NCBI RefSeq assembly: GCF_025370775.1
Contig: NZ_JAMXEX010000027.1
Span: forward strand, 1 to 34,612
Source of the DNA: Ancylothrix sp. D3o
GTDB taxonomy: Bacteria; Cyanobacteriota; Cyanobacteriia; Cyanobacteriales; Oscillatoriaceae
Reading direction: 5' to 3'
Length of the DNA stretch: 34,612 bases
Shown: piece by piece, positions 6,396 through 14,615 of the stretch
Position numbering within the stretch: the stretch's first letter is position 1
How the letters are laid out: every line of letters starts with the position of its first letter
Position numbers and translations under genes: made by a program
Notes under the pieces: model-generated
The model's input: only the letters and a program-made list of their open reading frames with translations
The model's database searches: none
Told to the model about the DNA's origin: nothing

Positions 6396-6787
6396 AACCG
6401 AAAAACAAAGGTCGGGTGATCTCCATCACCTTATCCGTCACAAATAATCACTCACCGGCTTGTCTGCCATCACGAAAGATGGTCACAATCAGGTTTATGA
6501 TCTAATTACCGAGTTTATGCCTATTTCTCAGGGTTTGGCATGGCCGGTCTGAGAAGTTAGCAGTGTGCATCTGTCGTCCCATCAAAAAAATCAATACACT
6601 TTTCGTTAAAGTGTATTAAAAATTGTTGCCCCCCGTTGGGAGGGGTAAACTCAATCGGCTTCTCAACTTTCAATCACGCTTGAGGATTTGTGTTTTACCA
6701 GACTTGTGCTGCGACCGGCAAGCCAAGATGAACTATATTCAATAATTTTGCCGGTTCACACAAAGCATTTGCAGGGGGAATCTATCC
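6396..6787. other. Intergenic region with hairpins
   Basis: About 390 bp without a gene. It contains a perfect 10-bp-stem hairpin at 6593-6617 (AATACACTTT / AAAGTGTATT, loop TCGTT) with an A-rich flank on its left side, which on the minus strand resembles a terminator. A short CCCC/GGGG hairpin lies near 6631-6648. A good SD (GGGGGA) precedes the next gene. No promoter is convincing. Confidence 0.4.
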
Positions 6788-8413
6788 ATGCCAAGACCTC
6801 TGGAATATACGACTCTCCAGATAAATACAGCCGTACAAATTGAAGAGCGCAGAAAAACCATATCTAAAGCCCAAGAAAAAATCTTTCGCTTTTGGCTGGA
6901 TATTGTCCATAAAGACGATCCAGAAGATGTTTTGTTGGAATTTAATAAATTATTTTTTCACCACGTCACCACCCGCAACCCTGAGATTATTCAGGCTTTG
7001 TATGAAATTATTATTGCTGAGAACGAAGAAGAATTTTTTAATACTTTAAAGCGGTCTTGCTATATTTTAGTCAATAACTGGGCTGGGGAAAGAAAACAGC
7101 AAGCCATTCAAAAATTAGTGCAAGAAGTCTTGGTTGATCCTGCCGGTGAAACTTACACATCCTCCATGACTTTAAACCGGCTTAGAGAATGGATGCTGAA
7201 CTTTTCTAAAAGTCAAGATTATGAAGAATTAAAACTTTTTATTGCTCGTTATGAAACCACCAACGAAGAAACGCACTGGAGTGAACGCTATACTTCTTAT
7301 TTATTAGTTCAACAATACACGAATTTAAAAAACTCTCCCGAACACCGCGAAGCCGCAAAAATTCGCGCCCAGCAAATTAAAGAAAGGTTTAAATTTGATT
7401 TGGCAATGTACACAGCTAGGTGTAACGGGCGGGCTTATAGTAAACCTCTTAACTTAGCTTCTTCAGAAGAAACAGACACTCCCAAAAATCCCTCCAGTTT
7501 AGGGGATGAAGTTTTGCAGCTTATTAAACTGATTGTCGCCAAAAGAGGACAGTTTAGTTATAGCAGCTTGGCTAATATTTTTATCCAGCAAACACAAGAC
7601 TTGAGATATGAAGATTTTAAGCAAAGCTTACAGAAATATTTAATTTATTCAGTCGATACAAAAGAGTGTGTTGAAGCGCTGAAAATTAAATTATCGAAAA
7701 AATTGAAGCCTCTCTATCAAGATTATAACGACCAACCTCTTACAGACGCTTTAATACTGAGAACTTGTAAGCGTGTGGTGGAGTTTTTAACAACAGAAAG
7801 GCAAAATAGTCCTTCATCGTTGTTTGTCTTGCTGCTGTCGCAAGGACACCCCTTAACTTTAGTAATTATTTTACTAAAACTAACGATGATTTGTAAGGCA
7901 GTGCGGCCTCATTTAGAAGCTAGTCTGGCGGCGTTGATTCAGTATTATATGGATTATCCAGAATCAGAGTGTCAGTGGGTGATCAATTTTCTGGAAATCT
8001 TAAAAATCACCTTTGTCATTTATGATGATAACGTCCGCTATAATTTATTAAAAACCGAAGATAACAAGCCGTTAGACTTAGATAGTTATCGGATTTTTTC
8101 ACAACAAACAAGCCGAGTAAAAGAAGAAAAATCAACAGACGATTACAGCGAAGATATCGCCATCGCTGAAGATTCGTATGTCCCCGACTCTCAACCGACA
8201 TCAGGATTATTGTACACCGGCATAACTGCTGAGGATACAACAGTGGGAGAACTCGGCACCACCGACAGCCAGGAATTAACCCCTGAAGAACTAGAAATGA
8301 TGGACAGAATAGAGGCTGAATCAGAAATTGCCAATCCCTTTGGAGATATTGATTTTCAGCTATCCAATTTTGATAATTTTAAAGCCCAGCCTAACAAAAT
8401 TAAAGCAAAATAA
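6788..8413 (+). CDS. Conserved-type cyanobacterial protein of unknown function, 541 aa
   Basis: I do not recognise a functional family. The protein is highly helical and soluble, with no signal peptide. Residues 20-330 contain repeated amphipathic helices with Leu/Ile spacing suggestive of an alpha-solenoid or helical bundle. One hydrophobic stretch at about 340-370 (SSLFVLLLSQGHPLTLVIILLKLTMI) is more likely a buried helix pair than a membrane segment. The last 110 residues are acidic and probably disordered, ending in a short basic tail. The SD GGGGGA precedes ATG 6788. The gene is convergent with, and overlaps by 14 bp, the UPF0104 gene on the other strand. Confidence 0.75.
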   Translation: MPRPLEYTTLQINTAVQIEERRKTISKAQEKIFRFWLDIVHKDDPEDVLLEFNKLFFHHVTTRNPEIIQALYEIIIAENEEEFFNTLKRSCYILVNNWAGERKQQAIQKLVQEVLVDPAGETYTSSMTLNRLREWMLNFSKSQDYEELKLFIARYETTNEETHWSERYTSYLLVQQYTNLKNSPEHREAAKIRAQQIKERFKFDLAMYTARCNGRAYSKPLNLASSEETDTPKNPSSLGDEVLQLIKLIVAKRGQFSYSSLANIFIQQTQDLRYEDFKQSLQKYLIYSVDTKECVEALKIKLSKKLKPLYQDYNDQPLTDALILRTCKRVVEFLTTERQNSPSSLFVLLLSQGHPLTLVIILLKLTMICKAVRPHLEASLAALIQYYMDYPESECQWVINFLEILKITFVIYDDNVRYNLLKTEDNKPLDLDSYRIFSQQTSRVKEEKSTDDYSEDIAIAEDSYVPDSQPTSGLLYTGITAEDTTVGELGTTDSQELTPEELEMMDRIEAESEIANPFGDIDFQLSNFDNFKAQPNKIKAK

Positions 8414-9356
8414 TTGCCAATGCCCAGCCCAAACTTTCAGCTAAAACACTAATCAGCCGGTAAAAAGCCACCGCGCTTAAAATTGTCCCGCTGCCCAAAA
8501 TCCCACTTAATAATACCACCGCCGTAGCCTCAAAAATTCCAATGCCTCCCGGCGCCCCCGGCACCACTAAACCCAACAACCAAGCCAAACTAAAACCCGC
8601 CAAAAGCACCGGCACTTTAGCAATATCCAAACCCGGAAAAATTGCCCAAACCGCCAAAACAAAACCCAACCCCCGCAACAACACAAAACCCCCTTCTCCC
8701 AACAACAACCCCAGCGGATAATGCTTTACCTCAAAAACCCCCACATCTCCGTTATTTGTTCCTAAAGCCTTTTTCTTTAACCGCCCTAAAAACTTGATTA
8801 AATTATTTAAAAAAATCGGGTGAAGGGCGGCCAAAATTCCCCCAGCCACCAAACCCAAAAAAACTTTCCCCAAACCCCAAAAAGACAGCAGAGAAACCTC
8901 TCCCAAAATTAAGCCGGTAAAGCCAACTAAAAAAGCCGCCGCCGCCATCAAAACCGGCTCAATTAATACACTCAAAACCGCCACACCCCCCGAAACTCCC
9001 GCCTCCCGTACCGCCACAATTCGCCCATAAAAATGCCAAATATTCCCCGGCAAATACTTAGCAATATTTGTTTTTAAATAAACACTCATTCCCCAACCCA
9101 CCGGCACCGGCTGCTGAAAAGAATGCAAAATTCTTACCCAAACCCAAGCAGACCATAAATGCGCGATAACCGTCACCGCCAACCCCACCACCAAGCCTAC
9201 CCACCCCATCTCAGTAATACGAACTTGGGCTACTTCTTGCCAATTATCCTTAACCGCCTTTGCCAAAAAAAATAACGTCACCCCTAAAATAACCCACCGC
9301 AAATAAGGCTTTATTCGGGAAAAGGGCCATTGAATTGTCGATAACAATTGACGCAA
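8400..9356 (-). CDS. UPF0104 / lysylphosphatidylglycerol synthase-type membrane protein
   Basis: A 318-residue protein with about eight membrane helices, of the UPF0104 (LPG synthetase transmembrane domain-like) family. Visible family features are TNIAKYLPGNIWHFYGRIV at residues ~95-115 and the C-terminal VVPGAPGGIGIFEA motif at ~275-290, both near-invariant. Family members act as lipid flippases or flippase-like partners of glycosyltransferases, but for this clade the substrate is not established. The gene stands alone and its 3' end overlaps the convergent neighbour by 14 bp. Start ATG at 9356. Confidence 0.85.
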   Translation of the reverse strand: MRQLLSTIQWPFSRIKPYLRWVILGVTLFFLAKAVKDNWQEVAQVRITEMGWVGLVVGLAVTVIAHLWSAWVWVRILHSFQQPVPVGWGMSVYLKTNIAKYLPGNIWHFYGRIVAVREAGVSGGVAVLSVLIEPVLMAAAAFLVGFTGLILGEVSLLSFWGLGKVFLGLVAGGILAALHPIFLNNLIKFLGRLKKKALGTNNGDVGVFEVKHYPLGLLLGEGGFVLLRGLGFVLAVWAIFPGLDIAKVPVLLAGFSLAWLLGLVVPGAPGGIGIFEATAVVLLSGILGSGTILSAVAFYRLISVLAESLGWALAIILL

Positions 9357-9498
9357 ATTTACCTCTTTATGCTAAAAAATTAACAGGAGCTTTTTCTAAC
9401 AAAGGGCTGATTTATCAAAATTATATCTGCGTAACAGAACTTATTGACAAACCAGTCCCTACAGAAATTAGAATATCAGGAAACCTACCTTTAGATAG

Positions 9499-9953
9499 AT
9501 GTTAAATATCAGCACTTTATTTGACGAACAATTTTACCTCAACGCCAACCCAGACGTTATTAATGCTGTCGCCACCGGCATCTTTAGCACAGCCTTTGAT
9601 CATTTTGTTACACGCGGACAATTTGAAGGACGCAACCCCAGCGCTTTTTTTGACACCAGTTTTTCCCGCCGAAAAAACCCCGATGTTGCGGCGGCGGTAA
9701 AAGACGAAATCACCGGCCTCTGTTATTGCCTTTAATTTCTCTCTACTCTCCCGATAATCTCGGTGTCAGGCCGGGGTCTAATTTAGGCTTTTTAACCGAT
9801 ACTGGCTATATTGGGGGCGACCGTTCCATAGACATTACCCGCAACTACACAGGCGCGTTTTTTGACCAATTTTTGAAAAATATTCCTTCGAGTTTACTGG
9901 CCGGCACAAACTCTGCCTATTTTGAAGTTAGCAGAGAAACTCGCAATGCCTGA
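9499..9953 (+). pseudogene. Remnant of a surface/hydrolase gene with internal deletion
   Basis: The first part (9499-9735) encodes a domain common in cyanobacterial secreted calcium-binding or hydrolase proteins, with the repeat YLNANPDVINAVATGIF, then HFVTRGQFEGRNPSAFFDT and a second NPDVAAAV. A second fragment in another frame (9726-9953) reads GFLTDTGYIGGDRSIDITRN followed by a FFDQFLKN segment, resembling the C-terminal tail of alpha/beta-hydrolases of the dienelactone hydrolase/chlorophyllase type. The catalytic core is absent. The simplest reading is one gene that lost its middle and went out of frame. There is no good SD. Confidence 0.6.
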
Positions 9954-10723
9954 TCCGCCCTTATTTTTCCCCGAAAAGTAATAAGTAATGAGTTAGAGCC
10001 GATCCCTGACCTATAACTCATTACCACATTATTTTTATAATCCCCTTTTCCGCACGAACCAAAATATTTTTTTTGGTAACTCGCACTTGATAATGTTATA
10101 TGTCTCTTGAGGCATCTCCTACATCTATCTTTAGATAGAGATGTGTTTCTAGGCTTGCTGACTCACATATAAATACTGTCCATTCCGGCTTCGTTTGTAG
10201 GGTTAACGGCTAGGAGACAGAGTATTGATGATTTTTCTTGTTTTGTGTAGCTGTCTGTCGGCCTGAACATCAAAAAACCAGCAGCCGGCCCTATACATGG
10301 GAAACTTTTATCTTGCTCCACTCAATTTTAGCAAAAGCATTTTGAGCAAAAATTTCAGCGAAGAGCAAACACTAAACTGCCAAAAAACTCAACAAGAAAG
10401 GCCAATACTTAACTTATAGCATTTTTCTTTTCACAGGGACGCAGAAAAACCCCGTTTCGTCAAAGTTAGCGGGTTTTTAAAATTTGATGATTGTACTCGA
10501 TTAAACTGAAAACCGTTAGAAATCAGGCCCAAAATTATCTACACGGGTAGCCTAAGCAATGGCTTAATAAAAACCTCCTCGCCGCTTAGAAAAAAACTAA
10601 TCATTCCAAAGTTATACCTGTCTTAACAGCAATAACATCACAAGATGAGACTTGAGTGAGAGGAAATCGGCGCCTTTTTATTTTTAAACTTAGCTGTTGT
10701 TACTCAAAAAATGGAAAAGACCT
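9954..10723. other. 770-bp intergenic region, possible small RNA
   Basis: No protein gene seen. It holds an 11-bp perfect hairpin at 9985-10024 (GTAATGAGTTA / TAACTCATTAC), a short hairpin around 10108-10133 (ACATCTATC / GATAGAGATGT with one bulge), and a rightward terminator-like hairpin at 10445-10478. A transcript ending at 10478 with no ORF before it would be a small RNA, but no clear promoter was found. Confidence 0.35.
10445..10478 (+). terminator. Terminator-like hairpin in the intergenic region
   Basis: AAAAACCCCG (10445-10454) pairs with CGGGTTTTT (10470-10478) with one bulged C, ending in five T. No rightward gene lies directly upstream apart from the pseudogene, so it may end an unannotated RNA. 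Confidence 0.45.
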
Positions 10724-11338
10724 GTGAAACAAATCACCAATTTTGTTAAAAAACTTGGCCTCAGTAAACTGTTAAGCGTTGTGTTTGCCGGCCTGTTGTT
10801 GTTTACCACGACTGCTTGTAACCCCGGCACCGAGACAGGCGCACGTCCTCAAAATCCCCCCGTACAAGCCGGTGGCATGAATAACCCCCACAAAGGCGGT
10901 GGCGATGGTTACACCAATGAAAGAATGTCGAACGATATCCGCGTTAATACTCAAGGCAAATCAGCCAAAGAACGCGCACAACTGCCTTCTAATAACCTCA
11001 TAGCTTCTAACCTGGGTTCGAGCAGTTCAGAGCAAATGTTGTATCCTGGTTCTGCACCCTCGGAAACCGATAAATATCCCCAAGATTTAGGCGGCGACCG
11101 CAGTCTGCTGGAAGTTCCGGGCCAAAGTCAAGCAACCGCCCAGCCGGTGTTTAATCGCAATGATGGCGATGCCCAACTTTTAGAAAGAGCCGGTGCTGTG
11201 TTTAAAGATGCCTCACAGTTTATCAAAGATGGCGTTGACAGCGAATCTTATAACCCCGCCAAACAACCGGCAGTTAATGACAACATGAACTTGAACAATA
11301 CTGCCAGAGCCAAACAAGGAATGTCGCCGGCCAAATAA
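10724..11338 (+). CDS. Predicted lipoprotein, 204 aa
   Basis: The GTG start at 10724 is preferred over an upstream TTG at 10697. It follows GGAAAAG and gives a compact N-terminus: basic residues, a hydrophobic core (LLSVVFAGLLLFTTTAC) and a lipobox TTAC with Cys at about residue 31. The mature part is polar, rich in Asn, Gly, Pro and Ser, and probably disordered, with segments such as MNNPHKGGGDGYTNERMSND. The last ~50 residues hold one amphipathic helix (ERAGAVFKDASQFIKDGVD). The segment GGMNN..., followed by a late helix, parallels the exported protein at 11843 (KGGMNDYADTD), so the two may be related envelope stress proteins. The function is unknown. Confidence 0.7.
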   Translation: MKQITNFVKKLGLSKLLSVVFAGLLLFTTTACNPGTETGARPQNPPVQAGGMNNPHKGGGDGYTNERMSNDIRVNTQGKSAKERAQLPSNNLIASNLGSSSSEQMLYPGSAPSETDKYPQDLGGDRSLLEVPGQSQATAQPVFNRNDGDAQLLERAGAVFKDASQFIKDGVDSESYNPAKQPAVNDNMNLNNTARAKQGMSPAK

Positions 11339-11842
11339 TTGTTTTTTCGACAATCGAAACAAAGCCGTTTTATATAAAAACGGTAGGACAAACGCAAAAA
11401 AACCTCTTCTCTTAAAAATCGTGGAGATATCCCGCATCGATATTGACGTAGAAGAGGTTTTTGCTAGATAGTGCGTTTGTCCTTAACCGGGTTTTTAAGT
11501 CTCTAGGGTTTATCGTCTTTTGCCTATACAGTTGTTGAGCGAATTAAGACTTCATACTTCATCGTTTATCGTTGATGGTTCTGGGGTTTATAGCTGAAAC
11601 AATCAAAAACAGCTAATTAATTTGGCATTGCACTTTTAAGGTTTTTTAGCCTCAGCCTTAAAGCACAACTTTTAAATTGCAAATAATGAGACTTTGGATA
11701 GAGGCAGTGGTCGCTTGTTCCTTTTTATTGTAATAGATGTGGGTTAAGTTTTTCCATCGAGAAATCTTTAGCTGACAAATATTTTATAACCGCCCTAAGC
11801 AAATTTTAAAGGCGGGAAGATACAAAACAACGGAGTATGACT
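11339..11842. other. 500-bp intergenic region
   Basis: Contains a CCGTTTT/AAAACGG hairpin right after the lipoprotein gene, the large two-tier inverted repeat at 11385-11483, and about 350 bp of AT-rich DNA leading to the next gene. No ORF with coding character was found. Confidence 0.4.
11385..11483. repeat. 99-nt two-tier inverted repeat / structured element
   Basis: The outer arms AGGACAAACGCA (11385-11396) and TGCGTTTGTCCT (11472-11483) are perfect over 12 bp. The inner arms AAAAACCTCTTCT (11398-11410) and AGAAGAGGTTTTT (11450-11462) are perfect over 13 bp. The central ~39 nt could form further pairs. Strong, nearly continuous self-complementarity suggests a MITE/REP-like element or a stable ncRNA. 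Confidence 0.65.
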
Positions 11843-12586
11843 ATGAAACAAGTTTTTGCATTTGTACGAAGCCTGGTAACAAAAGTGGCCATCATCTTTG
11901 TGGCCGGTTTATTTTTCTTTGTAAACATCCCCGCCGCCAGCGCCGGTTTGTTTGACTTTGGCAAAACCTCAAACGAAATTCGCCCGGATGTGCCCGAACA
12001 AGTGATGGGCAACGAATATAAAGGCGGTATGAATGACTACGCAGACACCGATCCCAGACGCAATACCACCGCTGCTGGTGCCAAAGCCAAAGGCTTAGTC
12101 GATAGCGCCGAAAGCCATCTTCGCAACCGCACCGGCAACCCCGCCGAAGCCGTCAAGCGTGCTGCTAATGATGCACCTGATGCTGTTGGTAAACTCTCAG
12201 ATAAAGCTGAGGAAGCTGGTTCTACTGTAAAGCGTAACGCTTCTAGCTTTGCAGACCGCGCTGCCAAAGGTGCTGATAATTTGAAAGAAAATGCTAAAGC
12301 CACTGCGGAAGGCAGCAAAGAAGTCGTCAAAGATGCAGCCGGTAACGCCAAATCTACTGTTGAGCGTGGTACAAAAAATGCCAAAGAAACCGCCAACGAA
12401 TTAGGTGATAATGCTAAGTCTGCTGCTCGTCAAGTTGGCGATGGCGTGAAATCGAAAGTCAACAGCGATATCAATAACACAAAAAGCGCCATTGATGATG
12501 CTGCCAGTGGTGTGAAATCGAAAGTTAACAGCGATATCAACACCACCAAACGTAATTTGGACAAAGTTGGCAACTCTATCGACTAA
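11843..12586 (+). CDS. Exported LEA-like / low-temperature-induced-type helical protein
   Basis: The ATG at 11843 is chosen because GGAG (11832-11835) is 7 bp upstream, whereas the ATG at 11837 is too close. Residues 1-36 form a signal peptide (MKQVFAFVRSLVTKVAIIFV, then a hydrophobic core ending IPAASA/G). The mature ~210 residues are Ala/Lys/Asp-rich amphipathic helices with loose 11-residue-like repeats and no Cys or Trp. Two near-identical VKSKVNSDIN(N/T)TK segments lie near the end. This resembles cyanobacterial low-temperature-induced and LEA-type proteins, which stabilise membranes or proteins on drying or cold. It probably acts in the periplasm or thylakoid lumen. A strong terminator follows at 12609-12644. 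Confidence 0.75.
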   Translation: MKQVFAFVRSLVTKVAIIFVAGLFFFVNIPAASAGLFDFGKTSNEIRPDVPEQVMGNEYKGGMNDYADTDPRRNTTAAGAKAKGLVDSAESHLRNRTGNPAEAVKRAANDAPDAVGKLSDKAEEAGSTVKRNASSFADRAAKGADNLKENAKATAEGSKEVVKDAAGNAKSTVERGTKNAKETANELGDNAKSAARQVGDGVKSKVNSDINNTKSAIDDAASGVKSKVNSDINTTKRNLDKVGNSID

Positions 12587-12608
12587 TTAACAAAGGTTGA
12601 GTTTAAAA

Positions 12609-12644
12609 AAAAATCTATCTCTGTTTTTTCAGGGATAGATTTTT
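12609..12644 (+). terminator. Strong terminator of the LEA-like gene
   Basis: AAAAATCTATC (12609-12619) pairs with GATAGATTTTT (12634-12644). Inside it, CTG/CAG closes a T6 loop, and the stem ends in five T. The A-rich left arm could also serve the convergent larC gene. Confidence 0.8.
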
Positions 12645-12681
12645 GATTTTATAGTCTATCAGAAACCCGGTTTCTAAGTTT

Positions 12682-14001
12682 CTAGGAGTACCATTGTTCT
12701 AAAACTAGCCGGTGAACTTCTCGCCAAGGCAGATTATGCTTTTTAGCAATAGCAGCACAGTCCTCATATTCAGGTTGAGCTTTCAGGATGTGGTCGGGGG
12801 TTTTGGCTATTTTGACGCGCACCGGCCCATAGCGAGTATTTACCTCGACAATTTCCCGCGCTAAAATCACTCGTTCTTGAGAAAGCCGGCGAATTCCCAA
12901 AGTGGTTGTTTCCCGAAAAATCACCCCCTCACAAGCTACTTGTTTTTGTGGATGGCAAATTACGGTTAATAATATCCCTGGACGGGATTTTTTCATGCCT
13001 ATGGGTTGCGTAAAAACATCCAACGCCCCGACTTCAAATAATTGCTCAAAAAGATAGCCAATTGCTTGCGGATTGAGGTCATCAATTTGCGTTTCTAGGA
13101 CGGAAATTGTTTCAATTTCCGAAGAGTTATCGCTGGGTAAAATGGCGGCTTCTCCTACCCATAAACGTAAGATATTGGGGATGGGAAGATTGCGGGAACC
13201 GGCCCCTAAACCAATTTGCTGTAATGTCATGGCCGGTGAGGGGCCAAAAGATGCAGCTAAAGTGCAAACAATCGCCGCGCCGGTGGGGGTAACTAATTCT
13301 CGGTTAATGCCATTACTATAAACCGGCATCTTACCCATCTCAAACAATTTCAATACTGCGGGGGTAGGAACGGGCATTTGTCCGTGTGCTGCTCGGACTG
13401 TACCGCCGCCTGTGGGTAGGGGTGAGCAATACAGAGCATCTATTCCCAACCAATCTAAACCCAGACAAGTGCCGACAATATCGACAATGGCATCAGTTGC
13501 ACCCACTTCGTGAAAGTGTACTTTTTCTGGGGGGATGCCGTGTACAGTTCCTTCTGCGGCGGCTAATTTGCGAAATACTGCCAAACTCCAAGCCTCAGCA
13601 CGAGGGGGTAGTTTTGCGGAAATAATTATGTTTTCAATTTCTTTTAGGTGCCGAGTGTGGGGGTAGAGACCTTCCGGCGGAACGTCTGTACTGTGGGGAT
13701 GATTGTGATCGGGGTGTTCGTGATGATGATGGTGGGAATGTTCATCAAAAGTCGGTGCTTCAACCGGCTCATCAATTTCTGCCACCCCTGCAAACTCAGC
13801 CTTTAAATCCACATAAACTTTTGTCGCTTCTTGGCCATTACGCAACACCTTTTCCGCACGCAGGTGATATTCATGGGAAATACCAAGACGGTTAAGCTGT
13901 TGAGTAAGATAATCTAGCGGCACACCGGCACCCACAAGAGCACCTAAACACATATCACCTGCAATGCCGGTGGGACAGTCTAAATAAGCAATTTTCGTCA
14001 T
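12682..14001 (-). CDS. larC: Nickel-pincer cofactor biosynthesis protein LarC
   Basis: LarC inserts nickel into the pyridinium-3,5-bisthiocarboxylic acid mononucleotide cofactor used by LarA-type racemases and epimerases. The 439-residue protein has the DUF111 signature at the start (YLDCPTGIAGDMCLGALVGA) and a histidine-rich nickel-binding stretch at residues about 88-103 (HSHHHHHEHPDHNHPHS). HFHEVGATDAIVDIVG lies near 165-180 and ETQIDDLNPQ..GYL near 308-320. It is a single full-length ORF, not split into LarC1/LarC2 by a frameshift as in some lactobacilli. larA, larB and larE are not in this window. An AGGTGA SD precedes the ATG at 14001. Confidence 0.92.
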   Translation of the reverse strand: MTKIAYLDCPTGIAGDMCLGALVGAGVPLDYLTQQLNRLGISHEYHLRAEKVLRNGQEATKVYVDLKAEFAGVAEIDEPVEAPTFDEHSHHHHHEHPDHNHPHSTDVPPEGLYPHTRHLKEIENIIISAKLPPRAEAWSLAVFRKLAAAEGTVHGIPPEKVHFHEVGATDAIVDIVGTCLGLDWLGIDALYCSPLPTGGGTVRAAHGQMPVPTPAVLKLFEMGKMPVYSNGINRELVTPTGAAIVCTLAASFGPSPAMTLQQIGLGAGSRNLPIPNILRLWVGEAAILPSDNSSEIETISVLETQIDDLNPQAIGYLFEQLFEVGALDVFTQPIGMKKSRPGILLTVICHPQKQVACEGVIFRETTTLGIRRLSQERVILAREIVEVNTRYGPVRVKIAKTPDHILKAQPEYEDCAAIAKKHNLPWREVHRLVLEQWYS

Positions 14002-14350
14002 AGTTCACCTAATCACGCTTCGCCGTTGGTAGTGCTCAACAAACATAGTTTAGATCAGGGTCTGCGTGGGGTCAAAAACTCCTCTACTTGTTGACAAAAT
14101 AGGCGCAAAATTTAAAGGATATACCTTTATTAACAGTAACAAGCAATTTAGTTGAGGCAATTTCCCTAAATTTTCTCTTGAAGATTTTTAGATAACTGTA
14201 AACTTATCTGGAAAAATTATCAAACACTTTTGTTAATTAGGTTGGGTTTTGTTCACCGCCGGCAAGCATCAAGGAAGAGAAACCAAACTCAGAAATTTAA
14301 GCTTATAAAATAGAGCAACAGATTTAAAACCTGAAATCCAGACTTCATCT

Positions 14351-14390
14351 GAATTTTAAATTTTGAATTTTAAATTTTGAATTTTGAATT
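14351..14390. repeat. Heptameric AT-rich tandem repeat
   Basis: Forty bases made of alternating GAATTTT and AAATTTT heptamers. Such tracts are common between cyanobacterial genes. The function is unknown; they can form a cruciform or curved DNA. Confidence 0.7.
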
Positions 14391-14426
14391 GGTATTAGGC
14401 TTTGCACACAAACGAAAAGTCAAAAA

Positions 14427-14463
14427 GCAAAAATCGCCCATTGAAAACCTGAGCGATTTTTGC
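14427..14463 (-). terminator. Terminator of the 16-mer repeat protein gene
   Basis: GCAAAAATCGC (14427-14437) pairs perfectly over 11 bp with GCGATTTTTGC (14453-14463) around a 15-nt loop. On the minus strand it is followed by TTTTTGACTTTT, typical of Rho-independent termination. Confidence 0.8.
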
Positions 14464-14615
14464 CGTTATAAAATGCCTAAAATCCATCCCTTCAATTCGC
14501 CATCAGCTAAACTTTAACCCTCGCAAGCGAAAGGCAAAAATTCAACCAATACACTTTAATTTCTTCAACTTTCGTGACGAATCAAGGCTAACAAAATTCC
14601 CGATTAAGCAGTAGC

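Larger units (their letters stand above)
14002..14615. other. Intergenic region with AT tandem repeat
   Basis: About 610 bp between larC and the repeat protein. It contains the low-complexity tract at 14351-14390 built from GAATTTTAAATTTT-type heptamers and the leftward terminator at 14427-14463. The rest is AT-rich without an ORF, and presumably holds the larC promoter near its left end, though no clear -35/-10 pair was seen. Confidence 0.4.
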
